Shown here: positions 53,501-63,827 of the stretch, in pieces
Numbering within the stretch: position 1 is the stretch's first letter
Layout of the letters: each line of letters begins with the position of its first letter
Source of the DNA: Lewinellaceae bacterium
GTDB taxonomy: Bacteria > Bacteroidota > Bacteroidia > Chitinophagales > Saprospiraceae
Assembly (NCBI GenBank): GCA_016712415.1
Contig: JADJRC010000013.1
Span: forward strand, 105,128 to 169,127
Length of the DNA: 64,000 bases
Direction: 5' to 3'
The notes under the pieces: model-generated
The model's input: the letters and a program-made list of their open reading frames with translations, nothing else
The model's database searches: none
What the model was told of the DNA's origin: nothing
Made by a program: the position numbers and the translations under genes

Positions 53501-53504
53501 CTAA
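50502..53504 (+). CDS. Hybrid two-component sensor (HTCS), propeller to HisKA segment
   Basis: After a hydrophobic leader (FWPLVVLFLVQTRIWSQ) come Reg_prop repeats (SENGLSQGMIFDILQTRDGF, LWVATKDGLNRYDGYNF), a Y_Y_Y domain (YRYRLLGLDPDWVETGSRR), a transmembrane helix (LAYLFYFALLVWVGW) and a HisKA domain with H-box FFSNVTHEFRTPLTLM. There is no ATG near the start: 50502 is a TTG and several later TTGs are possible; a -7-like TAACTTTG is at 50653-50660. An in-frame TAA at 53502-53504 interrupts the gene exactly where the ATPase domain begins; TAC would read Tyr. Confidence 0.85.
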   Translation: MAHRQVLTAISFWIFQPPECSHFRGCFCKNAIKTGPYCPIFGYLPALNKRLTLLPCFRFWPLVVLFLVQTRIWSQSAVFEKITSENGLSQGMIFDILQTRDGFLWVATKDGLNRYDGYNFKLYSHNPLDSFSLAEDNVPALFEDSRRLLWVGLESKGIDVYDPRTGLFHRCHLNFEHNQKPADFDVYAICEAADGAICLIQKATGMVRVTVPEGYLTQGPGPAGALKAALFPASRFAAPTDQEDVILTAIRPQSDGSLQVYTNRSAYRVEAEQGTVEPLALPVVDDFWAGLPFGLAHCRNGTVAPQELPALGKVNWAMATSDADGSSWVSVNNKLWGLKPGDIPDFSTPKGVVDQDLSAAMPDRNGNVWVGTQGYGLRKFKPQKQFFNTGATGNSIWGLWRDIRGKYYCKVVSTVFAYDPLSKTLSAQHAFPQGPDRVLDMSMAPNGDIWLLGRDNEENGMGTLQHYSPDATLLQTFQFTFKSYVYARLLRSHNGQYWITGMDCQLARFNPASGQFDYFSYASLFGETAQTVRALALAEDETVGSGSAHRKGWCIFNPQSFDFQLMQVDLKAPNSLSHNVVLCLLPDPADPQGALWIGTKGGGINRLDLKNGQVRYLMPADGLPDKVVYGILPGREAGEFWCSTNRGLAKISLPSALPSDEDWKKAAITTYTTAKNLQDNEFNTQAFFKASNGELLFGGVNGLNRFFPEAVHPDTFPRPVFIVGLEVNHAPATFGPNELLQKPLEYLDELHLRYYQNNLSFEFAALDFTDPAQNRYRYRLLGLDPDWVETGSRRFAHFNHLAAGRYTFRVQGNNGEGGWWEAANPITVVIHPPWWRSNLAYLFYFALLVWVGWRAYQFQIRRVKEREQLAFEHRETERVKAMEQMKTDFFSNVTHEFRTPLTLMLEPLRRALPKITNSEAHENVRLAEANSRKLLGLVNQLLDMAKLESSQMALDLRRGDLGQTLRDVFERFLPLAEKRGVKLNFRSEDSGTFEKLKNLI

Positions 53505-54709
53505 GGCGTAGACAAAACGGAGTTGGTGCTGAACAATTTAATTTCCAATGCCTTGAAATTTACACCGGCGGCGGGTCGGGTGGTGGTATCCGTGCTTAGC
53601 GCTTCTGACCTGGGGGCCATCGAAATCCGCGTCGCTGACACGGGCATCGGCATCGCCCCGGAAAATCTGGGCAAAATCTTCGAGCGTTTTTACCAGGTGG
53701 ACGGCTCGAATACGCGGGCCGGAGCGGGAACGGGCATCGGCCTGGCGCTGAGCAAGGAACTGGCCGAACTCATGAGCGGTGGCATTCAGGTAGAAAGTGA
53801 ATTGGGAAAGGGATCGGTGTTCACATTTTGGATACCGGCCTCAGCCTCCCTTCAGCTTCAGCCCCCCGCTCCATTGGAGACAGGGACTGAGGCCGGAAGG
53901 GGACCGGGGGCTGCTGAGGTTGAGGCTGAAACTGAAGCCCCTTTGGTCCTGCTTATCGAAGACAACGCGGAGTTGCGCGGCTTCATCCGGCAGTGCATCG
54001 GCGGGGCCTGGCAAATAGCCGAAGCCTCCGATGGGGCAGAAGGGGTAAAAAAAGCACTGAAACTGATACCCGACCTCGTGATCTCGGATGTTGCGATGCC
54101 CCGTATGGATGGCTTTGAGGTGTGCGACGAGTTAAAAAACAACGAACTGACCTCCCACATCCCCCTCATATTGCTCACCGCCAAATCGACTACCGAATCC
54201 AGAATCAGGGGGCTGCGCACAGGAGCCGACGATTACCTGACCAAGCCCTTCAACACCGACGAACTGCTGGCCCGCATGACGAATCTGGTGGAAACACGCC
54301 GCCGCCTGCAACAACGATACAGCCAAGCGCTCGCCGAGTCGGGGATGGCGCAACCCATCGCGGCTGCCACCGACCAAACCGACTTCCTCACCGCGCCTGA
54401 TCGCCAGTTTTTACAGCGATTCACCGCAATGGTCGAGCAACACCTGTCCGACGAACAGATCGGAGTGGAAGGTTTTGCCAAAAAAATGCAGCTCGGCCGG
54501 GTTCAGCTCCACCGCAAGCTGAAAGCCCTCACCGACCAGAACGTGAGCGATTTTGTGCACGACTACCGGCTCGACCGTGCGATGGCGATGCTCAAAAACC
54601 GCGAAGGCATGGTGTACGAGGTGCGTCACGGGTAGGTTTTGGCAGTGAAAAGTATTTTTCGAGGGCATTCAAAAACAAATTTGGCGTACCGCCCAGTCAG
54701 ATCATGTAA
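53505..54709 (+). CDS. Hybrid two-component sensor, ATPase-receiver-AraC segment (same gene)
   Basis: In the same frame past the TAA follow the HATPase domain (LNNLISNALKFTPA, VADTGIGIAPENLGKIF, GIGLALSKELAELM), a receiver domain with acidic pocket IEDN, phospho-acceptor in LVISDVAMPRMDG and Lys in LTKPFNT, and an AraC-type helix-turn-helix. At 54620-54634 a one-base shift ends the frame at EVRHG-stop; the shifted frame restores VGFGSEKYFSRAFKNKFGV and PPSQIM-stop at 54709, the standard AraC ending. Such sensors detect periplasmic ligands and switch on adjacent genes. As sequenced the gene has two lesions. Confidence 0.82.
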
Positions 54710-54770
54710 CGTCAGGACACCTCCCTGTAACCTCAGGATACCTTGCCTCAAAATGTAACCTCAGGATACC
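54705..54770 (+). promoter_or_regulatory. Three 17-bp direct repeats, candidate AraC-type operator
   Basis: TGTAACsTCAGGAyACC occurs at 54705-54721 (TGTAACGTCAGGACACC), 54726-54742 and 54754-54770 (both TGTAACCTCAGGATACC). The first two are 21 bp apart, the geometry of AraC half-sites (17 bp plus 4), and the third is 28 bp on. The first copy overlaps the stop codon of the sensor with its AraC domain; the BspA-like gene follows at 54978. Confidence 0.6.
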
Positions 54771-54850
54771 ACGATGAAACGACAAGTTTCCCGCCCCGCC
54801 CGGCCCCGCCCACACTTTTGTCCCATAGGAAAAAGGCCGGCAAGCCCAAG

Positions 54851-54919
54851 AGGCGGGATTCGTACTCCTTTTCAAGGCTGGCCGGGGCAAACCTCCGCTC
54901 TGGTCAGCCGATCCCGCCT
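54851..54919 (+). other. Nested inverted repeats in the leader of the BspA-like gene
   Basis: AGGCGGGAT (54851-54859) pairs perfectly with ATCCCGCCT (54911-54919). Inside the 51-nt loop GGCTGGCC can pair with GGTCAGCC. The structure lies about 60 bp before the ATG at 54978. No known riboswitch class is recognised. Confidence 0.4.
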
Positions 54920-54977
54920 TTGGGGCCGGTCGCTTTTTCCTGATTTTGTTTTTCACCTTTCAAATCAGGTTTTAATT

Positions 54978-57900
54978 ATGAAAAGCAGTACGACAACCGG
55001 CAACGGCTTTCATCTACAAATCCCTTCCATCCTTCTGGCTTTGTTGTTTTTGCTGCCCTCGGCAGCATCAGCGCAGGCCGATGCCTTCATCACTACCTGG
55101 AAAACCAACAACCCCGGAACCTCCAACAGCAGTTCCATCACCATACCCACCACCGGCAGCGGCTACAACTACGAGGTGGACTGGGACAACGACGGCACCT
55201 ACGACCAGTCGGGCATCACAGGCAATGTGACCCACGATTTTGGCGCAGCCGGCACCTACACCATCCGCATACGCGGCAGTTTCCCGCGCATTTATTTCAA
55301 TAACGTCGGCGACCGCCGAAAACTGCTGGGCATCAGCCAATGGGGGGCCATTGCCTGGACTTCGATGGAAAGTGCCTTCGATGGCTGCTCCAACCTGAAC
55401 ATCAGCGCCACAGATGTGCCTAACCTGAGCGGGGTGACCAATATGTCCGAGATGTTTCAGGCATGTACCGCCTTGAACGGCCCCGGCCAACATCGGCAGC
55501 TGGAACACGGCGGCGGTGACAGACATGAGCAACATGTTTGGCGCCGCTAGTTCGTTCAACCAGCCCATCGGCGGCTGGAACACGTCGGCGGTAACCGATA
55601 TGGGATTTATGTTTATTGCCGCCAGTTCGTTCAATCAGCCCATCGGGGGCTGGAACACATCGGCGGTGACCGATTTGAGCCGCATGTTCAACGGAGCCAG
55701 TTCGTTCAATCAGCCCATCGGGGGCTGGAACACGGCTGCGGTGACCGATATGAGCGGCATGTTTTGGTTAGCCAGTTCGTTCAATCAGCCCATCGGCGGC
55801 TGGAATACGGCTGCGGTGACCGATATGAGCGACATGTTTAGTGACGCCACTTCGTTCAACCAGTCCATCGGGGGCTGGAACACGTCGGCGGTGACCAATA
55901 TGAACGCTATGTTTTCCAGGGCCAGTTCGTTCAACCAGCCCATCGGTGGCTGGAATACGGCGGCGGTGACCAGATGGAGCCATGTTTAGCGCCGCTAGTT
56001 CGTTCAACCAGCCCATAGGTGGCTGGAACACGTCGGCGGTGACCATTATGAGCAGTATGTTTTCCGGGGCCGGTTCGTTCAACCAGTCCATCGGCGGCTG
56101 GGCCTTGAATGCGTCGGTTAACCTGATCAGTATGCTGAACAACTGCGGCATGGACTGCATCAATTACAGCAGCACCCTCATCGGCTGGAGTAACAACCCC
56201 GCCACGCCAAGCGGCTGCTTCCTGGGCGCAGCCGGCAGGCAGTACGGTACCAACGCCGTGGCAGCCCGCACCAACTTAGACGTAACCAAAGCCTGGACCT
56301 TCACCGGCGACGCAGCGAGCGGCACGAACTGTGTGGCGACCGATGCTTTCATCACCACCTGGAAAACCGACAACCCCGGCGCCTCCAACAGCACTTCCAT
56401 CACCATCCCCACCACCGGCGCCGGCTACAACTACGAGGTGGACTGGAACAACGACGGCATCTACGAACAGTCGGGCCTTACGGGCAACGTGACCCATAAT
56501 TTCGGCGTAGCCGGCACCTACACCATCCGAATACGGGGCAATTTCCCACGCATTTTTTCAACAATGGCGGCGACCGCCGAAAACTGCTCGACATCAGCCA
56601 ATGGGGCGGCATCGCCTGGACATCCATGGAAAGTGCCTTTTTCGGCTGCTCCAACCTGGACATCACCGCCACAGATCTGCCCAACCTGAGCGGGGTGACC
56701 AATATGGCCCAAATGTTTCCGGAGTTGTTCTTGCTTTGAACCGGCCCTGCCAACATCGGCACCTGGAACACGGCGACGGTGACTGATATGGGTTTTATGT
56801 TTAGAGATGCCAATGAATTCAACCAGCCCATCGGCAACTGGAACACGGCGGCGGTGACCAATATGGAAGCCATGTTTTACGGAGCCGATGCCTTCAACCA
56901 GCCCATCGGCAACTGGAACACGGCGGCGGTGACCGATATGAGGTACATGTTTTCCCAAGCCAGTACCTTCAACCAGCCCATCGGCAACTGGAACACGGCT
57001 AAGGTGACCAATATGAGTTAATGTTTAACGGAGCCGATGCCTTCAACCAGCCCATAGGCAACTGGAACACGGCTAAGGTGACCAATATGCAATTCATGTT
57101 TGTAGCATCCAGTATCTTCAACCAGCCCATCGGCAACTGGAACACGTCGGCGGTGACCGATATGAGCGGCATGTTTTCCGGAGCCAGTTCGTTCAACCAG
57201 CCCATAAGTGGCTGGAACACGGCGGCGGTGACCAATATGAGTGTCATGTTTTCCGGGGCCAGTTCGTTCAACCAGCCCATCGGCGGCTGGAACACATCGG
57301 CGGTGACCCAAATGATCGCCATGTTTTCCGCGGCCAGTTCGTTCAACCAGCCAATCGGCGACTGGAATACGTCGGCGGTGACCCATATGGGCAGCATGTT
57401 TTCCGGGGCCAGTTCGTTCAACCAGCCCATTGGCGGCTGGAACACGTCGGCGGTGACCTTAATGAACAGCATGTTTAACAACGCCAGTTCGTTCAACCAG
57501 TCCATCGGCGGCTGGGCCTTGAATGCGTCTGTTTTCCTGGGCTCCATGTTGAACAACTGCGGCATGGACTGCATCAATTACAGCGCCACCCTCATCGGCT
57601 GGGCCAACAACCCCGCCACGCCTTCGGGCCGCTCGCTGGGCGCGCCGGCAGGCAGTACGGCACCAACGCCGTGGCAGCCCGCACCAACTTAGACGTAACC
57701 AAAGCCTGGACCTTCACCGGCGACGCAGCGAGCGGCACGAACTGTGTGGCGACCGATGCTTTCATCACCACCTGGAAAACCGACAACCCCGGCGCCTCCA
57801 ATAGTACCTCCATCACCATACCCACTACCGGCAGCGGCTATAACTACGAGGTGGACTGGGACAACGACGGCGTCTATGACCAGTCGGGCATCACAGGCAA

Positions 57901-60900
57901 CGTGACCCACGATTTTGGCACGGCAGGTACCTACACCATCCGCATACGCGGCGTTTCCGCGCATTTACTTCAACAATGGCGGCGACCGCCGAAAAACTGC
58001 TCGACATCAGCCAATGGGGCGCCATTGCCTGGACTTCGATGGAAAATGCATTTTTCGGCTGCTCCAACCTGAACATCAGCGCCACAGATGTGCCCAACCT
58101 GAGTGGGGTGACCGATATGTCCAGCATGTTCCGTGGATGTACCGCCTTGGACGGCCCCGCCAACATCGGCAGCTGGAACACGGCGGCGGTGACAGACATA
58201 AGCTTCATGTTTGTCGCCGCCAGTTCGTTCAACCAGCCCATAGGTGGCTGGAACACGGCGGCGGTGACCGATATGAGATCTATGTTTAACCTGGCCAGTT
58301 CATTCAACCAGCCCATCGAGGGCTGGAACACGACGGCGGTGACTGTTATGGGATTTATGTTTTCCGGCGCCAGTTCGTTCAACCAGCCCATAGGTGGCTG
58401 GAACACGGCGGCGGTGACCGATATGGGATTTATGTTTGCCGGGGCCAGTTCGTTCAACCAGCCCATAGGTGGCTGGAACACGGCGGCGGTGACTAATATG
58501 ATCGGTATGTTTTCCGGGGCCAGTTCGTTCAACCAGCCCATCGGGGCTGGAACACGGCGGCGGCGACCTGTATGGTCCAGATGTTTTACAACGCCAGTGC
58601 CTTTAACCAGCCCATAGGTGGCTGGAACACGGCGGCAGTGACCAATATGAGCAAAATGTTTGACAACGCCCACGCCTTCAACCAGGCCATAGGTGGCTGG
58701 AACACGGCGGCGGTGACCGATATGAACAGAATGTTTGGCGCCGCTAGTTCGTTCAATCAGCCCATCGGGAGCTGGAACACGGCAGCGGTGACTGATATGG
58801 CCGGTATGTTTGCCGCGGCCAGTTCGTTCAACCAGCCCATCGGAGCTGGAACACGGCAGCGGTGACCGATATGAGATCTATGTTTAACCTGGCCAGTTCG
58901 TTCAACCAGCCCATTGACGACTGGAACACGGCGGCGGTGATCTTTATGAACAGCATGTTTAACGACGCCAGTTCGTTCAACCAGCCCATCGGTGGCTGGA
59001 ACACGGCGGCGGTGAACTTTATGGACCATATGTTTTACAACGCCACTTCGTTCAACCAGCCCATCGGGGGCTGGAACACGGCAGCGGTGATCGATATGGG
59101 CAGCATGTTTGGCTGGGCCAGTTCGTTCAACCAGTCCATCGGCGGCTGGGCCTTGAATGCGTCGGGCGTCCTGGCCACATGTTGGACAACTGCGGCATGG
59201 ACTGCATCAATTACACCAGCACCCTCATCGGCTGAGCAACAACCCCCCGCCACGCACGGGCCGCTCCCTGGGGGCGCAGCCAGCAGGCAGTACGGTACCA
59301 ACGTCGTGGCAGCCCGCACCCGTTCCCGGACGTAACCAAGCCTGGACCTTCACCCGTGACGCGGCGAGCGGCACGAACTGCGTGCCGACCGATGCCTTCA
59401 CCACCACCTGGAAAACCGACAACCCCGGCACCTCCAACAGCAGCCCATCACCACCATCCCACCACCGGCAGCGGCTACAACTACGAGGTGGACTGGGACA
59501 ACGACGGCGCCATGACCAATCGGGCATCACGGGCAGCCGACCCACGGTTTTGGCACGGCAGGTACCTACACCATCCGCATACGCGGCAGTTTTCCGCGTA
59601 TTTACTTCAACTTCGTCGGCGACCGCCAAAAACTGCTGGACATCAACCAATGGGGCCCATTGCCTGGACCTGATGGAAAGGGCATTTGTTGGCTGCTCCA
59701 ACCTGAACATCAGCGCCCACTGACCTGCCCAACCTGAGCTGGGGTGAATAATTCCTCATGTTCCGTGGATGCACCGGCCTTGAACGGTCCCGCCAACATC
59801 GGGGCATGAATACGTCGGCAGTGAACTGGATATGACGCAAATGTTTTAACCAGGCCTTTGCCTTCAACCAGCCCATCCGGCTGGGGCACGTCCGGCGGTG
59901 ACCAGTATGATTAGCATGTTTCAGAAAGCCAGTTCGTTAATCAGCCCATCGGGGGCTGGAACACGTCGGCGGTGACCCATGAGCAGGTATCGTTTAACCT
60001 GGCCAGTTCGTCCCGGCAGCCCGTCCGGCGACTGGAACACGTCGGCGGTGACCGGTATGGTCGGTATGTTTTCCGGGGCCAGTCGTTCAATCCAGCCCAT
60101 CGGGGCTGGAACACGGCGGCGGGTGAACCACTGAGCGGCATAGTTCCAGAAACGTCAGTGCGCTCTAACCAGCCCATTGGTGGCTGGAACACGTCGGCGG
60201 TACCAGTATGAACAACATGTTTAACAACGCCAGTTGCCTTTAACCAGCCTCGGGGCTGGAACACGGCGGTGACCGAAATGATCGGTATTATGTTTCCGGG
60301 GAGTGCCGGATTCTTTAAACCAGCCCGTCGGGGCTGAACACGCGCCCAGGTGACCGATATGAGATCTATGTTTAACCTGGCCCAATTTCCTTGGCCCATC
60401 GGGGGCTGGAACACGGCGACGGTGACCCATATGAGAACATGTTTACCGACGCCAGTGCTAAAGCCAACGACGCATGGGTTCTTTAACGTCGTCGATTTCC
60501 GTGAACTTTATAGGACGACTGCGGCATGGCGCACCAGACATTACCCTCATCGGCTGGAGTAACAATCCCGCTACGCAAACGGGACGCTCCCGTAGGTGCA
60601 GTCGGCCAGAAAATACCAGGGCAGCGCAGCAGCGGCCCCATCAACCCCTGGTCACCACAAAGGCTGGATCATCAGCGGAGATGAGGAATCACCGCGACGC
60701 CGGTGCTGAATTGTAACGGATGCGGCCACCTGCGGCCTCACCCAAGTCACCCTGGCGGCCAACGCGCCGTCGCCCGGCACAGGCGCCTGGAGCATCGTCA
60801 GCGGCACGGGCGGCAGTTTCGGCGACGCCAGTAACCCCGTCTACTTTCCGGCACAGCCGGAGACTAACACGCTGCGCTGGTCGGTGACCGACGCGCCCTG

Positions 60901-63135
60901 CCGCACCGGACGACGACGTGGTGGTGACGTTTAACCAAACCCCGACTACCGCCGACGCCGGACCTGACCAAACGGATGCGGCCACCTGCGGCCTCACCCA
61001 AGTCACCCTGGCGGCCAACGCGCCGTCGCCCGGCACAGGCGCCTGGAGCATCGTCAGCGGCACGGGCGGCAGTTTCGGCGACGCCAGCAACCCGTTTCTC
61101 CTTTTTCCGGCACCGTCGGAATGACCTACACCCTGCGCTGGACGGTGGCCGACGCGCCCTGCACCAGCACCGACGTGGTGGTGACGTTTAACCAAACCCG
61201 ACTACCGCCGACGCCGGCCTGACCAAACGGATGCGGCCACCGCGGCCCTCACCCAGGTCACCCTGGCGGCCAACGCGCCATCGCCCGGCACAGGCGCCTG
61301 GAGCATGTCAGCGGCACGGGCGGCAGTTTTCGGCGACGCCAGTAACCCCGCTTCTACTTTTTCCGGCACAGCCGGAACGACCTACACCCTGCGCTGGACG
61401 GTGACCGACGGGCCCTGCGCCAGCACCGACGACGTGGTGGTGACGTTTAACAGCAATCCGACGCCTGCGATTAGCGGCTCATCGGTGGTGTGCAGCGGCG
61501 ATGATGCGACGCTGGACGCCGGCGCGGGCTACGCAGCGTACGCGTGGAGCGGCGGTGGCGGCACGGGTCAAACGGCTACCTACATCAACCCCACGACCAG
61601 TGACCTCACGGTTCGGTGACGGACGGCATCGGCTGCCAGGGGACAGCCACCGCGAGCGTGAGGCGGACGGCCTGCGGCCTCATTTTGTGGTAACATCATC
61701 TAGGGAACTGACGATGTTAGCGGCGTCAAAGACGCTACAGTCAAACCTCACCGGTTCGGACACTGGCAGCGATCTTACCGACGTCAATGGTGGATTTGAT
61801 ATTCTGTGGGGATGGCTCGCGGCAATTTCCCCTCACGCCGGTGAAAAACATCAACAAACCCAACGGTGTGACAGTAGCTTGACGCAGTAGCCGCCTACCA
61901 ACAACATGTGGCAAATATTAACCCAATCAATGACTCCTACAAACAGGTGGCTGCCGATGTGAACAAGAGCAATTCCATTTCTACGCTCGATGCTTCGATC
62001 ATTAATCGAGCCTGCTTAGAAACCCTGCCGCACTGGCCCATTCAACACCTCCTGGCGCTTCGTGCCCACCGAACTTGCAATGACTGTACCGCCTTGGGAT
62101 TTCCGGACGACCGGACTACAACGGCATTTCGTCGAGCCAGACCGACCAGGATTTTGTCTGTATGAAGATCGGCGACGTGACTAGCAGTGCCGGTCCGGCC
62201 AAAGTTTCGGTATTGAGCCGCCTGGTGCTGCGTGCGACCGACGCGGTGACGCAGGCTGGCGCGCAACTCGATCTGGTATTCGAAGCCGATCGAAAAGACC
62301 TGTCGGGCTTCAGTTTGCTGAATTTCGATCCGGCGCAGTTGCAATTCCTGAACGTGCAGCCGATGCCGGGGCCCTGCCGCTCACCGAGGATCAGTTCGGT
62401 CTGTTCCACGCAGGTGCCGGGGAATCCGTGCCGTGTGGACACAGGCCACCGGACTTGAACGTGGAAGACGCCGCGCCGCTGTTCGCCTGCAATTCCGGGC
62501 CCTGCAATCTGGCGCCAAACTGGTGAGGGTGTTGACCCTGGCTACGGAGAATTGCCCCCGCTGGCGTATACCAGTACATGGATGCCACGGCAGTGGAATT
62601 GCGTTTCGACGTTGCCACGGGCATTAACGATCCGGTGACGGACAGATCACGCCTTCAGGTGCGGCCCAACCCGTTCCGGGATAGCACGACGGTTGCGTTT
62701 TCCTGCCTGGCGCCTGCGACGCGCAACTACGGGTGATGACGTCAATGGACGCGAATTGCAAGAACTAACAATACATGCCGCCGGTAACAACAACCCGAAA
62801 CGCTGCACCTGGAAAGCGTAGCGGTGTCGGGGTGCTGACTTGTGGTGGTGACGCCCTTTGGGGTGGTGAGCTGAAAACTGGCCATGGCCCGGTAGTAAAG
62901 TTTGTGAAAAACGAGATTAAAGGGCTTAATTGTCGGCCCCGCATTCACACCTGGTCAGCGTCCGCCTGATGGATGTGGGGGAAGGGCTGGGAAATCAACC
63001 TGATGGGTCTGGAGCGCGGACTGCAAGCGGTTTGATTTGAGTGCTGACAGTAGGAATGTACTTCGTGCAGATTCAGGCGAAAGGAACGGGCAACCAGGTG
63101 CTGAAGTTTGGTAGTGGAGCGATGATTTTGACTTG
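54978..63135 (+). CDS. Giant BspA/DUF285-repeat surface protein, multiply frameshifted
   Basis: The gene starts with ATG and a signal peptide (ILLALLFLLPSAASAQ). Four super-modules follow (about 55080, 56340, 57757, 59388 onward). Each has a PKD-like unit (ITIPTTGSGYNYEVDWDNDG), an entry LRR segment (FDGCSNLNISATDVPNLSGV) and 25-residue DUF285 repeats (SSFNQPIGGWNTAAVTDM), and closes with NNCGMDCINYSSTLIGWSN. Then come three PKD-like repeats, a dockerin-like segment (DVNKSNSISTLDA), a cohesin-like domain and a T9SS sorting domain ending near GMYFVQIQAKGTGNQ and stop at 63135. The restored length is about 2700 residues. BspA-type repeats mediate adhesion in other bacteria. Frames break near 55485, 55980, 56555, 56735, 57018, 57650, 57950, 58543 and 58848, and very often after 59170. 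Confidence 0.75.
55541..56118 (+). repeat. DUF285 75-bp tandem repeats, array 1 (about 8 units)
   Basis: Units of 75 bp each encode M-F-x-x-A-S-S-F-N-Q-P-I-G-G-W-N-T-x-A-V-T-x-M. One frame break occurs near 55975-55990. Units are about 85-95 percent identical. Confidence 0.85.
56790..57525 (+). repeat. DUF285 75-bp tandem repeats, array 2 (about 10 units)
   Basis: The first units carry FNQPIGNWNTA, the later ones FNQPIGGWNTS, so the array is a mosaic of two unit types. One base is missing near 57018. Confidence 0.85.
58119..59155 (+). repeat. DUF285 75-bp tandem repeats, array 3 (about 14 units)
   Basis: This is the longest array. Single bases are missing in GGCTGG-type runs at about 58543 and 58848, where neighbouring copies read GGCGGCTGG or GGTGGCTGG. 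Confidence 0.85.
59750..60470 (+). repeat. DUF285 75-bp tandem repeats, array 4 (heavily indel-damaged)
   Basis: The same unit is readable throughout in DNA, but almost every copy carries an insertion or deletion, and no frame stays open for more than about two units. This is consistent with uncorrected reads near a contig end. Confidence 0.7.
60715..61460 (+). repeat. Three near-identical PKD-like repeats of about 255 bp
   Basis: Copies start near 60716, 60974 and 61229 with ACGGATGCGGCCACC. They encode TCGLTQVTLAANAPSPGTG, AWSIVSGTGGSFGDASNP and TYTLRWTVTDAPC. They belong to the C-terminal part of the BspA-like protein and are damaged by indels in the same way as array 4. Confidence 0.75.
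61860..62010 (+). other. Dockerin-like segment of the BspA-like protein
   Basis: GVTVADAVAVYQQHVANINP (read across one frameshift) leads into AADVNKSNSISTLDASIINR. The D-x-N-x-S-x-x-I-S-x-x-D loop is the calcium-binding loop of type I dockerin repeats, often placed before the sorting domain in large Saprospiria proteins. Confidence 0.6.
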
Positions 63136-63605
63136 AAGTTGTTTAGGTCTAAGGGACGAACCTCGAGAAGACCGGCAGTACCAAATGCTCACAACGAGGT
63201 GTTGCATTTTTCAAACTGCAATTTGAAGGCGTGGTGGGCGACCCCACCGTTTTTGGCAACAATGTCTGGAACGTATATGCCTGGGATGCCGGCGGCGCGG
63301 AGCCGACTCCGGATTCCTGGAATACGGCTTACCCGGGTTTTTATCCCATAAACAGCCTGAATCTGAACAATCAAAACCAGTGGAATGCCAATAATTCGCC
63401 CTCCTCAGCGGGCAGCGGATGCCAAGCGCAATTGCGGATTTACGATGCGGCGGGCCGGAGTTGGTGGTAAACAAATACTATCCCGCAGGGTACAACGCCG
63501 AAACGGTACGCCTCGACGGTATGAGCGCATCCGGAGGATTGTGGTATGAACTGACCATGCCTTTCGGAACAAAACGAAGCGGATGGTGCGGTTCATTGCC
63601 TGGGG
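63136..63605 (+). pseudogene. Fragment of a T9SS-secreted protein (module plus sorting domain)
   Basis: VFGNNVWNVYAWDAGG and LNNQNQWNANNSPSSA mark a module common in large Bacteroidota secreted proteins. It passes directly into AQLRIYDAAGR, VVNKYYPAGYNAETVRLDGM and SASGGLWYELTMPFGTK, a T9SS type A sorting domain, with frame breaks between. Module and sorting domain are so close that the protein body is missing; deletion or misassembly is likely. Confidence 0.6.
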
Positions 63606-63639
63606 CGGTATACCGGCTTTTCCTGCTCAATCCGTTAGG

Positions 63640-63815
63640 ATGCCGGAAACACTTACCCAAGTGGGGACGGCCTCTCCCAGGGCTATGTTACCACGATATT
63701 TCAGGATGCCGAAGCCTTCCTATGGGTTGGTACCGGAACGGTTTTGAACCGCCCACGACGGCTACCGGTTCAACGTTTTTTTGTACGACCCGCTCGACCC
63801 ATGCTCCATCCTGTA
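63640..63815 (+). pseudogene. 5' fragment of a Reg_prop hybrid sensor
   Basis: Read across several indels, the DNA encodes DGLSQGYVTTIFQDAEGFLW, VGTGTVLNR, and DGYRFNVFLYDPLDP, the first propeller repeat of a hybrid two-component sensor like the gene at 50502. It stops being recognisable at about 63815. Confidence 0.55.
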
Positions 63816-63827
63816 ACAACGCTAGAT

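Noticed and set aside
54774..54977. Upstream extension of the BspA-like frame
   Set aside because: The extension is proline/arginine-rich without conservation, while a proper signal peptide begins at the ATG at 54978.
55541..60470. 75-bp direct repeats as a CRISPR array
   Set aside because: There are no spacers; the repeats are contiguous and code for DUF285 units.
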